Assembly (NCBI RefSeq): GCF_947493875.1
Contig: NZ_CANLSU010000006.1
Coordinates: forward strand, 124,001-188,000
DNA: 64,000 bases
Direction: 5' to 3'
Source of the DNA: an uncultured Marinococcus sp.
GTDB taxonomy: Bacteria; Bacillota; Bacilli; Bacillales; Marinococcaceae
The first letter of the stretch is position 1. Each line of letters begins with the position of its first letter. This document shows, in pieces, positions 17,729 to 27,746 of the stretch. Position numbers and translations under genes: made by a program. A model generated the notes under the pieces. It saw only the letters and a list, made by a program, of their open reading frames with translations, had not been told where the DNA came from and made no database searches.

Positions 17729-18444
17729 GTGATAACCTCCTCAGCCCATGCAATATATTGGTTTAATTTTCGTTTCTTTGCCGTTGTCTGTTCTGTCGGA
17801 ACGGCATTTGCCAGCTGGTTTAAAATTTGCTGCCAGTTATCTTTTTCCCTCATCCATTTATCCTTAAAAGCATTGTTCCGCTCCTCAAGCAGATATGGGC
17901 CGAACAGCAGCTGTTTTTCGAGCGGCTCCTGATGAACCCGGTACGGCGCTTCCGCTTCTCCCGGCACCGCCGTCAGTATTTCATACACATGACGATCCTC
18001 CTTCAGGATTCGCTCATCGGTAAGCAGCCAGCCGTTGTCGAGCAGCCACTGGCGGATCCGGCCCGCGGAAACGTTAGGCTGCAGGATCAGCTTCTGCACG
18101 GAGCACAGCTGCATCTTCCCCTGCTCTAAAATCTCAGTGATCAGCGTGCCGCCCATTCCGGCAATAACTACTGTATCAATACGATCATTTTCTGTCAGTA
18201 CCGTGAGCCCGCTCCCGAGACGGGTATCAATTTTACCTGTTAATCCGCAGGCCGCAATGTAGTCCGAGGCAGCCTGAAGCGGGCCTGCATTCACATCTGC
18301 TGCTACTGCATGCTCCGCGCCCCGGCGCACGATTGCTTCCACCGGGACAAGCCCGTGGTCCGTCCCAATATCTGCAACCACTCCCCCCCGGTCAATTTGT
18401 TCTACGATGCCAGCCAGTCTGTCCGGCAATACAGCTTTTTTCAT
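17725..18444 (-). CDS. trmK: tRNA (adenine(22)-N1)-methyltransferase TrmK
   Basis: A 239-residue SAM-dependent methyltransferase of the COG2384 family that forms m1A22 in tRNA. The Rossmann SAM motif is VADIGTDHGLVPV and the catalytic-region motif is VVIAGMGGTLI, followed by LILQPNVS. The C-terminal part is a coiled coil. ATG with AGAGAGGAAAAC upstream. Stop overlaps the start of yqfO. The cccA cytochrome gene found between trmK and sigA in B. subtilis is not present. Confidence 0.94.
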   Translation of the reverse strand: MKKAVLPDRLAGIVEQIDRGGVVADIGTDHGLVPVEAIVRRGAEHAVAADVNAGPLQAASDYIAACGLTGKIDTRLGSGLTVLTENDRIDTVVIAGMGGTLITEILEQGKMQLCSVQKLILQPNVSAGRIRQWLLDNGWLLTDERILKEDRHVYEILTAVPGEAEAPYRVHQEPLEKQLLFGPYLLEERNNAFKDKWMREKDNWQQILNQLANAVPTEQTTAKKRKLNQYIAWAEEVIT

Positions 18445-18470
18445 GTTTTCCTCTCTCTTCTATGTAAAAT

Positions 18471-18512
18471 AAAAAAAGGGGACACCTGCTTATTAGAAGC
18501 ATGCGTCCCCTT
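18471..18512 (-). terminator. Intrinsic terminator of sigA
   Basis: On the reverse strand, stem AAGGGGAC / GTCCCCTT with an inner GCTT/AAGC pairing, then TTTTTTT. It closes the dnaG-sigA unit ahead of trmK. Confidence 0.9.
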
Positions 18513-18530
18513 GTATCTATGATGAATTCA

Positions 18531-19646
18531 TTAGTCCATGAAATCCTTTAATCGCTTGCTGCGGCTCGGGTGACGAAGCTTTCTCAGTGCTTTGGCTTCA
18601 ATCTGACGAATACGTTCTCTTGTCACACCAAACACTTTCCCTACTTCCTCAAGGGTGCGGGTGCGTCCGTCATCAAGGCCAAACCGGAGACGGAGAACGT
18701 TTTCCTCGCGGTCCGTCAGCGTATCAAGCACATCTTCGAGCTGCTCCTTCAGCAGTTCATAGGCAGCTGCATCCGATGGCGCCATCGCTTCCTGGTCTTC
18801 AATAAAGTCACCAAGATGGGAGTCATCTTCTTCCCCGATAGGAGTTTCGAGCGATACCGGCTCCTGGGCAATTTTAAGAATTTCCCTTACTTTATCCGGA
18901 GTCAGGTCCATTTCTTTGGCAACTTCTTCCGGAAGCGGTTCACGGCCAAGGTCCTGCAGCAGCTGACGCTGCACGCGGATCAGCTTGTTGATCGTTTCCA
19001 CCATGTGCACCGGAATACGGATTGTTCTCGCCTGGTCGGCAATAGCACGGGTGATTGCCTGACGGATCCACCACGTAGCATACGTACTGAATTTGAACCC
19101 TTTGCTGTGGTCAAACTTTTCCACCGCTTTGATAAGACCCATGTTGCCTTCCTGAATTAAATCGAGGAAAAGCATACCGCGCCCGACGTAACGTTTTGCG
19201 ATTGAAACAACCAGACGGAGGTTGGCCTCTGCAAGACGGCGTTTTGCTTCTTCGTCGCCCTCTTCAATTTTGGTGGCAAGATTAATTTCTTCTTCCGCAG
19301 AAAGAAGTGGCACACGGCCGATTTCTTTTAAATACATCCGGACTGGATCGTTAATTTTAATTCCTGGAGGGACGCTTAAATCATTCAAATCAAGGGTGTC
19401 TTCTTTTTCCACCTGTTCCATGCTTGGAACTTCTTCACCCTCGTTGATAATATCAACGCCTTGTTCACCAAGGTATTCAAAAAACTCATCCATTTGCTCA
19501 GAATCCTGGTCGTAACTGGAGAGTTTTTCTGTTATTTCTGCATACGTTAACGTTCCACGCTTTTTGCCCGTTTCGAGCAATTGTTCTTTTACCTGATCGA
19601 CCGACATTTCACCTTCCGCCAGCGGACGGCTTGGTTTTTCCGCCAT
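18531..19646 (-). CDS. sigA: RNA polymerase primary sigma factor SigA/RpoD
   Basis: A 371-residue sigma-70. Region 1.1-like acidic N-terminus, region 1.2 ([21 protein letters not shown]), region 2.3-2.4 ([17 protein letters not shown]), region 3 and region 4.2 helix-turn-helix ([33 protein letters not shown]). The length and sequence are typical of the B. subtilis housekeeping sigma factor. ATG with GGAAGGAGGGAGATCGA. It lies downstream of dnaG with its own candidate promoter in the 222-base gap. Confidence 0.98.
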   Translation of the reverse strand: MAEKPSRPLAEGEMSVDQVKEQLLETGKKRGTLTYAEITEKLSSYDQDSEQMDEFFEYLGEQGVDIINEGEEVPSMEQVEKEDTLDLNDLSVPPGIKINDPVRMYLKEIGRVPLLSAEEEINLATKIEEGDEEAKRRLAEANLRLVVSIAKRYVGRGMLFLDLIQEGNMGLIKAVEKFDHSKGFKFSTYATWWIRQAITRAIADQARTIRIPVHMVETINKLIRVQRQLLQDLGREPLPEEVAKEMDLTPDKVREILKIAQEPVSLETPIGEEDDSHLGDFIEDQEAMAPSDAAAYELLKEQLEDVLDTLTDREENVLRLRFGLDDGRTRTLEEVGKVFGVTRERIRQIEAKALRKLRHPSRSKRLKDFMD

Positions 19647-19824
19647 TCGATCTCCCTCCTTCCAAGCTTCACACCTTGAATCCTACCCTGTCTCTTTACA
19701 TGCCCGCAATTGTCTGTGCCGACGATTTCTTTTCCTGGTATTTTCTTAGCTGGTTGAAAGGACGGCAGGCACATAGAAAGAGCGTGCACATCAAACTGGC
19801 ACGCTTCCCTTCTATCGTGATCAT

Positions 19825-19853
19825 ATCTTATCAACCACAAAGGAAAAGCGCAA
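19825..19853 (-). promoter_or_regulatory. Candidate sigma-A promoter of sigA
   Basis: On the reverse strand TTGCGC-N17-TAAGAT, between the dnaG stop codon and sigA. It would allow sigA to be transcribed apart from yqxD-dnaG. B. subtilis sigA also has internal promoters in this operon. Confidence 0.55.
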
Positions 19854-19868
19854 GCAAATTGCTTCAGG

Positions 19869-21695
19869 CTAGTTTTTCTTCAGCTGCATCATCAATTCCA
19901 TGATTCTTGTCAGCAACTGTCGCTGATTTGTATCCGAATCACCATTTCTTTCAGCGTCTTTAAGCTGTTTCTGCCTTTGCAGTAATTCTTCCCGTTTTGG
20001 TCGAATTTTAATCTGTTCAACATAGTCAGACATTTCATTATCTGATATTTCTGCTGGAATGTCAAGGTGCATCAGCTCCGATACCAGGTTTACAAGCTCC
20101 TGCTCCTCGACGTATTCCATAAACCGGCTTACATCAGGCTCATGGTCGTCATCATAATAAGCATATAAATATGCTGCGAGCGCTGTATGGGCATCAATGT
20201 TAAATTCTCCGCCAATACGCTCTTTGACCTCCTCAGCCACTTCCCGGTTCTGAAGCATAAACGCAAGGAGCGTCCGTTCAGCATTTTCATAGGCTGAGCG
20301 CATCGAAACCTGCTTTTTTGGAAGCGCTCCGCTCCGCCAACGTTTTCCCGTTTGCTCAGACGAAGGAGCCTTAGCTGCCTGTTCCCGTTTTTCCTTTTTT
20401 TGTACCTTGCGTTCTTCTTCCCGAAGAGCGTCCATCGACAGGTCAAATTCTTCTGCCAGCTGCTTCATGTAAAATTCACGTTCTACAGCACTGCTGATCA
20501 TGGATGTTTCCCGGAGTACTTCTTCGATATAGGCAAGGCGGTCTCCTTCATTTTGAAGGTTTTTATTTTTACGCAGCTCCTGAACTTTAAAGGACATAAA
20601 AGGAACTGCACGCTCCGACAGCTGTGCATTAAATGCTTCTGCCCCGTAAGCCTGAATATAGTCGTCCGGGTCCATATCCGCCGGAAATTGTGCCACCCGT
20701 ACATCGATGTCCTGCTTTTCAAGAATATCTCCGGTTTTCCACGCCGCTGTCCGTCCGGCATTGTCCCCGTCATAAGCAATTACCGCTTTGTCTGTTGCTT
20801 TTCGGATCTGTTCGGCCTGCCGCTTAGAAAAAGCCGTGCCAAGACCCGCAACCCCGTTTTTCACCCCTGCTTTCCACGCAGCAATAACATCCATATAGCC
20901 TTCGAACAGGACAGCTTCATCCTGTTTGCGGATCGCCTGGCGGGCTTTGGAAAACGAGTAGAGCGTTTCATGCTTTAAAAAGATGGGCGTTTCCGGGCTG
21001 TTTAAGTATTTCGGCGCACCTTCCCCAAGCGCGCGGCCACCAAAGGCAATAATCTGACCGCGCTGATTATGAATAGGAAACATCACCCGCCCCCGAAAAC
21101 GGTCATTCCACTGCCAGCTGGATTCCTGGCGGAGAATCAGGCCGGCTTCTTCCATTTCTTCAAGGTCGTAATCCCTTTTTTCAAGAAGCTGGACGAGCAT
21201 GTTGTTTCTCTCGGGTGCGTAACCAAGCTGAAATTCTTCAATAATCTCTTCACTGATGCCCCGGGCGGTTAAATAATCATACGCTTCTTTCCCCTGTTCC
21301 GTATTCATCAGCAGATGATGATAAAACTTGGCCGCCATTTGATGCGCATCCTTTTTGGCCTGGTGCTGTTCCCGTTCGCCTGGGTATTGATCTTCGAGCT
21401 CGGGCAGCTCTGTACCCGTTTTGGCTGCAAGGGACTGGATGGCTTCCACAAATGTCAGGCCGTCGTGCTCCATCAAAAAAGTTATGGCATTGCCGCCTGC
21501 ACCGCAGCCAAAACAGTGATACAGCTGCCGCTCCGGTGAAACAGAAAATGACGGGGTGTTCTCCCCATGAAAAGGACACAGGCCAAGATAATGCCTGCCC
21601 TGTTTTTTCAGCTGTACGTAATCATTGATGACTTCAACAATATCTGTCTTTTCCCGAACCTCAGCAACTTTTTCTTCTGGAATAAACGCTGCCAC
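19869..21695 (-). CDS. dnaG: DNA primase DnaG
   Basis: A 608-residue primase. The N-terminal zinc domain is CPFHGENTPSFSV..YHCFGCGAGG; the TOPRIM domain carries VLFEGYMDVIAA and VIAYDGDNAGRTAAWK; the C-terminal 150 residues are the DnaB-helicase interaction domain. Starts with GTG at 21695 with GGGAGG upstream. It lies between yqxD and sigA, the conserved macromolecular-synthesis operon. Confidence 0.97.
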   Translation of the reverse strand: MAAFIPEEKVAEVREKTDIVEVINDYVQLKKQGRHYLGLCPFHGENTPSFSVSPERQLYHCFGCGAGGNAITFLMEHDGLTFVEAIQSLAAKTGTELPELEDQYPGEREQHQAKKDAHQMAAKFYHHLLMNTEQGKEAYDYLTARGISEEIIEEFQLGYAPERNNMLVQLLEKRDYDLEEMEEAGLILRQESSWQWNDRFRGRVMFPIHNQRGQIIAFGGRALGEGAPKYLNSPETPIFLKHETLYSFSKARQAIRKQDEAVLFEGYMDVIAAWKAGVKNGVAGLGTAFSKRQAEQIRKATDKAVIAYDGDNAGRTAAWKTGDILEKQDIDVRVAQFPADMDPDDYIQAYGAEAFNAQLSERAVPFMSFKVQELRKNKNLQNEGDRLAYIEEVLRETSMISSAVEREFYMKQLAEEFDLSMDALREEERKVQKKEKREQAAKAPSSEQTGKRWRSGALPKKQVSMRSAYENAERTLLAFMLQNREVAEEVKERIGGEFNIDAHTALAAYLYAYYDDDHEPDVSRFMEYVEEQELVNLVSELMHLDIPAEISDNEMSDYVEQIKIRPKREELLQRQKQLKDAERNGDSDTNQRQLLTRIMELMMQLKKN

Positions 21696-21719
21696 TTTGT
21701 TTCCTCCCTGATGGGCCTA

Positions 21720-22187
21720 TTACCAATTGGACTCACTGCCGCCTGCTTCAAAAATCTCCAGGCCCTCAAAAAAACGTTGGCGCTCTTCAAGTGATATTGC
21801 TTTAGGGCCTTTAACTCTGTGCTTCCCCTGTTTGGCCAGCACGCCGGCATACCGGCCGGCAAGCAGCCACTCCTCGTCGCCTTTTTTCCAGCGCTTTCCC
21901 CGGAAAGAAAGAACCGCTGCTCCTTTTTCCAGAGCAATCGCTGCCAGGCCATGATCATCGGCGATGACCAGATCACCGGCAGAAACATGGTTCCAAATAT
22001 ACATATCCGCCGCTTCGGGTTCATTTTCCACCATCACGGTTTCTGCTTCATACAGTTTATTTGAAACGTGGGCGCTGCTCGCCACAAAAACGACCCGCAC
22101 GCTTTTGTCTGTCCCCCACGTGTCGATCGTTTCTTTGTGCGGGCATGCGTCCGCGTCCACATACACTGTGGCTTCTTTTTTTGCCAT
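21720..22187 (-). CDS. yqxD: YaiI/YqxD family protein (DUF188)
   Basis: A 155-residue PIN-like protein. Conserved motifs: YVDADACP at the N-terminus, VIADDHGLAAIALEKGA and SFRGKRW. The fold suggests a nuclease, but no activity is known to me. ATG 22187 with AGGAGAGAATAAGC. It is the first gene of the yqxD-dnaG-sigA group, exactly as in B. subtilis. Confidence 0.93.
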   Translation of the reverse strand: MAKKEATVYVDADACPHKETIDTWGTDKSVRVVFVASSAHVSNKLYEAETVMVENEPEAADMYIWNHVSAGDLVIADDHGLAAIALEKGAAVLSFRGKRWKKGDEEWLLAGRYAGVLAKQGKHRVKGPKAISLEERQRFFEGLEIFEAGGSESNW

Positions 22188-22199
22188 GCTTATTCTCTC

Positions 22200-23015
22200 C
22201 TAGCGCTGCTGAAACATATTGGAGATAATATTGGCTGTTTCCTCAACAGCTTTATTGGACACATCAATCACCGTACAGCCAATTTTATTCATCAGCTCTT
22301 CCGAGTAGTCGAGCTCTTCCTGGATACGCTCCATACTCGCATAGTTTGCTTCCGGCCTCAGCCCAAGCGCCTTCAGCCGCTCGGAACGGATCCGGTTTAA
22401 TTTATCGGCGCTGATCCGAAGCCCGATGCATTTCTCACTCGGAATATTAAACAATTCCTCCGGCGGGTCCACTTCCGGCACGAGCGGCACGTTTGCCACC
22501 TTCAGACGCTTATGGGCCAGGTACTGGGAAAGAGGTGTTTTCGAGGTTCGCGAGACACCGATCAGCACAATGTCCGCCCGGACAATGCCTCTCGGGTCAC
22601 GGCCGTCATCGTATTTAACCGCAAATTCGATCGCCTCCACCTTACGGAAATAATCCTCATCAAGGCGGTACACAAGACCAGGCTCATATCTTGGCTGCTG
22701 GTTCGTGAGCGTCACCATTTTATCGAGTACAGGTCCCATAATGTCAACGGAATCCACACCTGCCTCTTCCGCATGCTCCCGGAGATACTGATTGATTTCG
22801 GGGATTACCAGCGTGAACGCAATCATTGCCTTGGCTTCCTTGGCGAGCTGAATGACCTCTTCGACCGTGCCCTCATCTTCAACGTACGGAATACGGCGTA
22901 CTTCCATCCCGTCCTCCCCAAACTGACTCGCAGCGGCTTTTACTACCAGTTCAGCTGTTTCTCCTACCGAATCGGACACTACGTATACTACTGGGCGCTC
23001 TTGTTTTGTGGTCAT
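22200..23015 (-). CDS. yqfL: Pyruvate, water/orthophosphate dikinase regulatory protein YqfL (DUF299)
   Basis: A 271-residue bifunctional kinase/pyrophosphorylase of the PPDK/PEP-synthase regulator family, with ADP-dependent Thr kinase and Pi-dependent dephosphorylation activity in characterised members. Motifs: [12 protein letters not shown] at the N-terminus, the P-loop-like [15 protein letters not shown] and [16 protein letters not shown]. It directly follows ccpN, the regulator of gluconeogenic genes; in B. subtilis the homologue YqfL modulates CcpN-dependent repression. ATG with GAGGAGG upstream, 15 bases after ccpN. Confidence 0.93.
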   Translation of the reverse strand: MTTKQERPVVYVVSDSVGETAELVVKAAASQFGEDGMEVRRIPYVEDEGTVEEVIQLAKEAKAMIAFTLVIPEINQYLREHAEEAGVDSVDIMGPVLDKMVTLTNQQPRYEPGLVYRLDEDYFRKVEAIEFAVKYDDGRDPRGIVRADIVLIGVSRTSKTPLSQYLAHKRLKVANVPLVPEVDPPEELFNIPSEKCIGLRISADKLNRIRSERLKALGLRPEANYASMERIQEELDYSEELMNKIGCTVIDVSNKAVEETANIISNMFQQR

Positions 23016-23030
23016 GTCTGCCTCCTCGGG

Positions 23031-23663
23031 TTAAAATAATTGGTTATTGGCCAGATCCACCAATACTTTAGTAATATTTGTCTTTGTGACCCTTCCGACC
23101 ACCTCATACTTTCCGCCGCCGGCGTCTTTCACTACCGGCAGCGCGTCAATCTGACGCTCGATCAGCTTGGTCGCTGCATAAACAACCAGATCCTCTTTTT
23201 TGCAGATCGTGATGTTAGGCATCCTTGTCATAATAATACTTACAGGGATTACTTCGGTATCCTGGCGGCCGAGGCTCGCCCGAAGCAGATCTTTTCTTGA
23301 AAGGACGCCGGCCAGGTGGCTTTGTTTATCCACCACAAAGAGAGTACCGACATCTTCAAGAAACATGGTGCAGATGGCATCGTACACACTGTCCGATTCA
23401 GAGACTACCACTGCGATCGACTGGTAATGTTTGACCGTTAACTTCTGCAGCTGATTATTCAGCTCTTCGGTATCCGTTTTTCCGGTATAATAATATCCTA
23501 CTCTCGGTCTTGCTTCTAAAAATCCTGACATTGTGAGAATGGCCAGATCCGGGCGCAGAGTGGCTCTCGTCAGTGAAAGTCTGTCTGCAATGTGCTCCCC
23601 GGTGATCGGCCCGTTGTCTTTAACAATCTGCAGGATAGTTTCCTGACGCTCTGTTAATTCGAT
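23031..23663 (-). CDS. ccpN: CcpN, CBS-domain repressor of gluconeogenic genes (non-standard start codon)
   Basis: The reading frame gives an N-terminal winged helix (IELTERQETILQIV, ITGEHIADRLSLTRATLRPDLAILTMSG) and two CBS domains (ICTMFLEDVGTLFVVD, QIDALPVVKD), about 210 residues, matching CcpN closely. However, upstream of the internal ATG at 23531 there is no in-frame ATG, GTG or TTG before the stop at 23679-23681. The ribosome binding site GGTGGGG lies seven bases before an ATC (23661-23663), so I place the start there. GTC at 23667-23669 is the alternative. Starting at 23531 would remove the DNA-binding domain. In B. subtilis CcpN represses gapB and pckA; yqfL is its partner gene, as here. 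Confidence 0.8.
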   Translation of the reverse strand: MELTERQETILQIVKDNGPITGEHIADRLSLTRATLRPDLAILTMSGFLEARPRVGYYYTGKTDTEELNNQLQKLTVKHYQSIAVVVSESDSVYDAICTMFLEDVGTLFVVDKQSHLAGVLSRKDLLRASLGRQDTEVIPVSIIMTRMPNITICKKEDLVVYAATKLIERQIDALPVVKDAGGGKYEVVGRVTKTNITKVLVDLANNQLF

Positions 23664-23706
23664 AGTGACTCCCCACCTTCATCGGCGCTTCGCACGGAGG
23701 CATTAT

Positions 23707-25791
23707 TTACGATGAAAAAACAATGCTCCGAAAGCGGGCGAACCGTTCAATTTCCCTGGATAACAGTGCCATCTGCTGCAGCCTGTTCTGCTTTACCTGC
23801 TCGTCCTCAGCCATGACCATGACATGATCAAAGTAGGCATTGATAGCCGGCGTAACTGCCTGAAGCGCTTGGTACGCACCGGCAACCTCCGCCTGCACCA
23901 GCGTTTCATCGAGTTGCTGATTCAAGGTTTTGCTTTTTTCGTAAAGCTCTCTTTCCTCTTCAGCCTGGAAAAGCTCTGTCTGAATATCCGAACCACTGTC
24001 TGTGTTTTTTGCGATATTGGTCACCCGGCTGAGTGCCTCCACCGTTTCTTTAAAGTCTGCTTCCTCGGCACGTGCCTGAATAAATACAGCTTTTTCTGTC
24101 ACTACGTCAATTCTTTCTCCAAGGTGAAGCAGCACGGCATCCGCGATGTCATGACGGATACCTTCATCATGCAGCTTTTGGCGGACACGCTGGGTAAAGA
24201 ATTCTTCGAGGTCCTTCAGGACATCCGCTTCTTCCCGCTGAAGAAGTGAACGCTCGTTGATTTCATCCATCACCAGAGCGATCAGCTGCTGAATAGTCAG
24301 CGGGAACCGGTGCCCGGTGATTGTCTGAACAATACCTGCTGCCTGTCTTCTCAATCCGTGAGGGTCCTGCGATCCGGTAGGAACCATGCCTACACCAAAG
24401 CTCGAAACAATAGTGTCCATTTTATCCACTACGCTGATAACCGCGCCCTCAACATTTTCCGCAGGAGTATCCCCGGCGGACTTTGGTTTATAATGTTCTG
24501 CAATAGCTTCGGCAACTTCGGTGTTTTCTCCTGCCATACGGGCATATTCTCTTCCCATAATTCCCTGGAGCTCGGTGAATTCGTCCACCATTAATGTCAC
24601 GAGGTCGAATTTGGAAATGTGAGCAGCTCGCTTAACATTTTGCACCTTCGCACTGTCGAGCTGCAGATATTCTGCAAGCCGGGTGCTGACAGCCTCCACC
24701 CGCATTACCTTTTCACCGACTGTGCCGAGGTTTTCCTGATAAATAACGTGATTTAATTTTTCCACTGCTTCGTCCGGCGATATTTTCCGGTCTTCGTCAT
24801 AGAAAAACTGGGCATCTGCCAGACGGGCACGAAGCACCTTCTCATTCCCTTTTCGCACCTGGTCAAGGTGCCGAGCATTACCGTTACGTACTGTAATAAA
24901 ATACGAAAGAAGACTGCCTTCGTCATTTTCCACCGGGAAATACCGCTGGTGTTCTTTCATCGAGGTAACAAGCACCTCCCGCGGAATGTCCAAATACGCT
25001 TCATCAAATGATCCATGCAGCGCGGTTGGGTATTCCACGAGCTGATTCACTTCAGCAAGCAGCCCCTGGTCAATCGGAATATGCCAGCTGTTCTCTGCTT
25101 CAATCTCTTCAATCTGGCTGCGAATCAGTTCAGTTCTTTCAGAAGCGTCTGCAATCACGTACTCTTCTTTCAGCTGCTGCTCATACGTTTCCGGCTTATG
25201 AATCGTAATGGCATTTCCCAAAAACCGGTGTCCATAGGAAATATTTCCGGCTGTCCGGTCTGTAATCGTAAAGGGGATCACTGTTTCTCCGTACAATGCC
25301 ACAAGCCATTGGATCGGTCGCACAAAGCGAAGCTCGTGACTTCCCCAGCGCATGTTTTTCGGAAAAGTGAGCGATGTAATAATTGCTTTCATCTCCTGGA
25401 GCATTTCTGAAGTCGGCCGACCCTTGTGTTCTTTTTCCACAAAAACGTACTCGGTGCCTTTCACCTCTTTAAAGTACAACTCCTGGGCCTCGACCTGCTG
25501 GCCTCTGGCAAAGCCTAAAGCAGCCTTGCTCCATTCCCCGTCGTCTGTGAGAGCGATCTTTTTAGCTGGGCCGCGGGCCTCCTCCACCATATCCTCCTGA
25601 TAATCAGCCAGATCCTCCACCCGGAGTGCAAGCCGTCTCGGAGTGGAAAACATATGAACAGCGCTATAGCTTAAGCGCTGCTCCTGCAGCCAGGTTTCCG
25701 TTTTTTCCTTCAGCTGCTTGACTGCCCCCTCCACAAAACGGGCTGGCATTTCTTCCACGCCGATTTCAAGTAAAAAGTGATTAGCTGCCAT
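23707..25791 (-). CDS. glyS: Glycyl-tRNA synthetase beta subunit
   Basis: A 694-residue beta subunit of the alpha2beta2 bacterial GlyRS. Family marks: [14 protein letters not shown] at the N-terminus, [21 protein letters not shown] and, centrally, [18 protein letters not shown] and [10 protein letters not shown] (HD-like domain), then a C-terminal DALR-type anticodon-binding domain. ATG at 25791 with AGGAGG eight bases ahead, overlapping the glyQ stop by 11 bases. Controlled by the glycine T-box upstream of glyQ. Confidence 0.97.
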   Translation of the reverse strand: MAANHFLLEIGVEEMPARFVEGAVKQLKEKTETWLQEQRLSYSAVHMFSTPRRLALRVEDLADYQEDMVEEARGPAKKIALTDDGEWSKAALGFARGQQVEAQELYFKEVKGTEYVFVEKEHKGRPTSEMLQEMKAIITSLTFPKNMRWGSHELRFVRPIQWLVALYGETVIPFTITDRTAGNISYGHRFLGNAITIHKPETYEQQLKEEYVIADASERTELIRSQIEEIEAENSWHIPIDQGLLAEVNQLVEYPTALHGSFDEAYLDIPREVLVTSMKEHQRYFPVENDEGSLLSYFITVRNGNARHLDQVRKGNEKVLRARLADAQFFYDEDRKISPDEAVEKLNHVIYQENLGTVGEKVMRVEAVSTRLAEYLQLDSAKVQNVKRAAHISKFDLVTLMVDEFTELQGIMGREYARMAGENTEVAEAIAEHYKPKSAGDTPAENVEGAVISVVDKMDTIVSSFGVGMVPTGSQDPHGLRRQAAGIVQTITGHRFPLTIQQLIALVMDEINERSLLQREEADVLKDLEEFFTQRVRQKLHDEGIRHDIADAVLLHLGERIDVVTEKAVFIQARAEEADFKETVEALSRVTNIAKNTDSGSDIQTELFQAEEERELYEKSKTLNQQLDETLVQAEVAGAYQALQAVTPAINAYFDHVMVMAEDEQVKQNRLQQMALLSREIERFARFRSIVFSS

Positions 25792-26677
25792 AATTCATCG
25801 CCTCCTGCTTCTGTAGCGGAAATCCTAGTTTTTCCCGTTCTTCGTAATACGCCTTCCCGCACTTTCTTGCCAGATTGCGCACCCGCGCAATATATCCGGT
25901 TCTCTCCGTCACTGAAATCGCCCCGCGGGCATCGAGCAGATTAAACAAATGCGAGCATTTTAACACGTGATCGTAGGCAGGCAGCACGAGCTTTTCTTCA
26001 ATGGCCCGCTCTGCTTCCTTTTCGCTTGCGGCAAACTGATTCAACAGCAGCTCTTTATCCGCAATTTCAAAGGAATACTTCGAATGCTCGTATTCCGCCT
26101 GTAAAAACATATCGCCGTACGAAACGCCCTGCACCCATTCCAGGTCAAACACATTTTCTTTATCCTGAATATACGACGCCAGCCGTTCGATGCCGTATGT
26201 AATCTCAGCTGTCACCGGGTGGGCGTCCATGCCGCCGACGTGCTGGAAATATGTGAACTGGGTGATTTCCATGCCGTCAATCCAGACTTCCCATCCGAGG
26301 CCCCAGGCACTCAGCGTCGGAGCTTCCCAATTGTCCTCCACAAAGCGGATGTCGTGGGCAAGCGGGTCAATGCCTATCGCTTCCAGGCTTTTTAAATAAA
26401 GCTCCTGGATGTTGTCCGGCGACGGCTTCATAACTACCTGAAACTGATGGTGCTGATACAAACGGTTCGGGTTCTCCCCGTAGCGTCCGTCCCCCGGCCG
26501 CCTCGACGGCTCTACATATGCTGCGTTCCACGGCTCTGGCCCGATGCTGCGCAGAAACGTCATCGGGTTCATCGTGCCCGCTCCCTTTTCCACGTCGTAG
26601 GCCTGCATAATAATACAATTCTGATCAGCCCAGTAGTTCTGCAATGTTAAAATCATTTCCTGTATATTCATTGCCAT
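25781..26677 (-). CDS. glyQ: Glycyl-tRNA synthetase alpha subunit
   Basis: A 298-residue class II catalytic subunit that charges tRNA-Gly together with GlyS. Motifs: [43 protein letters not shown] and TYGIERLA. The start is ATG 26677 (MAMNIQEM) with AAGGGG eight bases ahead; the GTG at 26686 overlaps that site. It heads the glyQS operon and is preceded by the T-box leader. Confidence 0.97.
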   Translation of the reverse strand: MAMNIQEMILTLQNYWADQNCIIMQAYDVEKGAGTMNPMTFLRSIGPEPWNAAYVEPSRRPGDGRYGENPNRLYQHHQFQVVMKPSPDNIQELYLKSLEAIGIDPLAHDIRFVEDNWEAPTLSAWGLGWEVWIDGMEITQFTYFQHVGGMDAHPVTAEITYGIERLASYIQDKENVFDLEWVQGVSYGDMFLQAEYEHSKYSFEIADKELLLNQFAASEKEAERAIEEKLVLPAYDHVLKCSHLFNLLDARGAISVTERTGYIARVRNLARKCGKAYYEEREKLGFPLQKQEAMNYGS

Positions 26678-26712
26678 GTTAAACACCCCTTCTGCTTTTC
26701 GTTTATTTCATT

Positions 26713-26930
26713 AAAAAAGTCCCTATACCTGTCACTCAGGTATAGGGACGGTTATCACCGCGGTTCCACCCTACTTGCTTTTTGGGCACTATAGCCGAAA
26801 AGCCGCTTTATCCATTCCGCGCTCCAGAACGCCTTCACAACCGGTCAGCGTGCAGCTCTCACTATCCTGCACTCGCTAAGACTGAAGAAGATTGCTACTA
26901 CTTTCCTTCCCTGCGCATCGTTATGATTGT
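26713..26930 (-). promoter_or_regulatory. Glycine T-box riboswitch leader of glyQS
   Basis: The leader runs from about 26930 down to the terminator. The T-box sequence AGGGTGGAACCGCG is at 26759-26772 (reverse strand). The terminator is a 12-bp stem (GTCCCTATACCT / AGGTATAGGGAC) followed by T6 at 26713-26749. Stem I carries GAAGGCG, with GGC at 26831-26833 the likely specifier for glycine, and the apical GAGTGCAGGATAGTG / AGAGCTGCAC region. Uncharged tRNA-Gly should stabilise the antiterminator and switch on glyQS. Confidence 0.95.
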
Positions 26931-26936
26931 ATTGAA

Positions 26937-26965
26937 ATAGTACTTAACATTTGCGAGTGTGTCAA
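26937..26965 (-). promoter_or_regulatory. Sigma-A promoter of the glyQS T-box
   Basis: TTGACA-N17-TACTAT on the reverse strand, just after the recO stop codon, placing the transcript start near 26930. Confidence 0.85.
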
Positions 26966-26969
26966 GTAC

Positions 26970-27719
26970 TCATTCGACGTTCCACTTTTCCATCTGCTCC
27001 AAAAAACGCCTCGCCTTTAAATGAATACCCGCGTACGAATCATAATAGCTGTTCAGGACATCCTTCAGCTCTTTTTTCGTTTCGGCTGATACAGAAACAG
27101 AACCGATCCGGTGCACATCAATATAGAAAAACGTCCGTAAGAGCCGCACCGTTTTCGGCTGAATGCGGAACCGGTACGGATCCATCTCCCAGCACAGATG
27201 ACAGAGAAATCCCGCTTCGCGGATGGAAAAATGAAAGGTGCCCTCCTGCCGGCCGCAGTTCACACAGCGGTCGATCACAGGCTGAATGCCTGCCACGGCA
27301 GTCATTTTCACTTCAAAGAGCCGGATGAGCACTTCAGCGTCCTCCCCTTCGTCAATGCGCCGCAGAAGCTGCCAGAACAGCTCAAATAAATAAGGATTTC
27401 GTTCCTGGTCCACCGTCACTTTATCAAGAAGCTCGGACAAATAGGAGGCGTAGGAAGTGAGAACGATATCTTCACGCACACTGCGGAATGAATCTGTGAC
27501 ATCCCCCTGGCTGAGCGTTCTCATTCCTTTGCCCGGATAGTACACAAACGTTCCGTAAACAAAGGGCTGGGAGATCGAGCGCAGGCGGCTGCTTGGTTTC
27601 TTTGCCCCTTTGGCCATCATCGCCATTTTCCCGTGCTCTCTTGTATACACCGTTAACACTACGTTGGATTCCCCGTAGGAAGCAGTCCGCAAAACAATTC
27701 CTTCTGTTTTCTGAATCAT
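26970..27719 (-). CDS. recO: DNA repair protein RecO
   Basis: A 249-residue recombination mediator that helps load RecA at gaps. N-terminal OB fold (MIQKTEGIVLRTASYGESN, FVYYPGKGMRTLSQGDV), helical C-terminal domain with a zinc-binding CVNCG..CHLC. ATG with CGGAGGAACAGC upstream. Between era and the glyQS promoter, as in B. subtilis; the tiny yqzL gene found there is not seen. Confidence 0.95.
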   Translation of the reverse strand: MIQKTEGIVLRTASYGESNVVLTVYTREHGKMAMMAKGAKKPSSRLRSISQPFVYGTFVYYPGKGMRTLSQGDVTDSFRSVREDIVLTSYASYLSELLDKVTVDQERNPYLFELFWQLLRRIDEGEDAEVLIRLFEVKMTAVAGIQPVIDRCVNCGRQEGTFHFSIREAGFLCHLCWEMDPYRFRIQPKTVRLLRTFFYIDVHRIGSVSVSAETKKELKDVLNSYYDSYAGIHLKARRFLEQMEKWNVE

Positions 27720-27746
27720 GCTGTTCCTCCGCTCACAGGCGATTTC

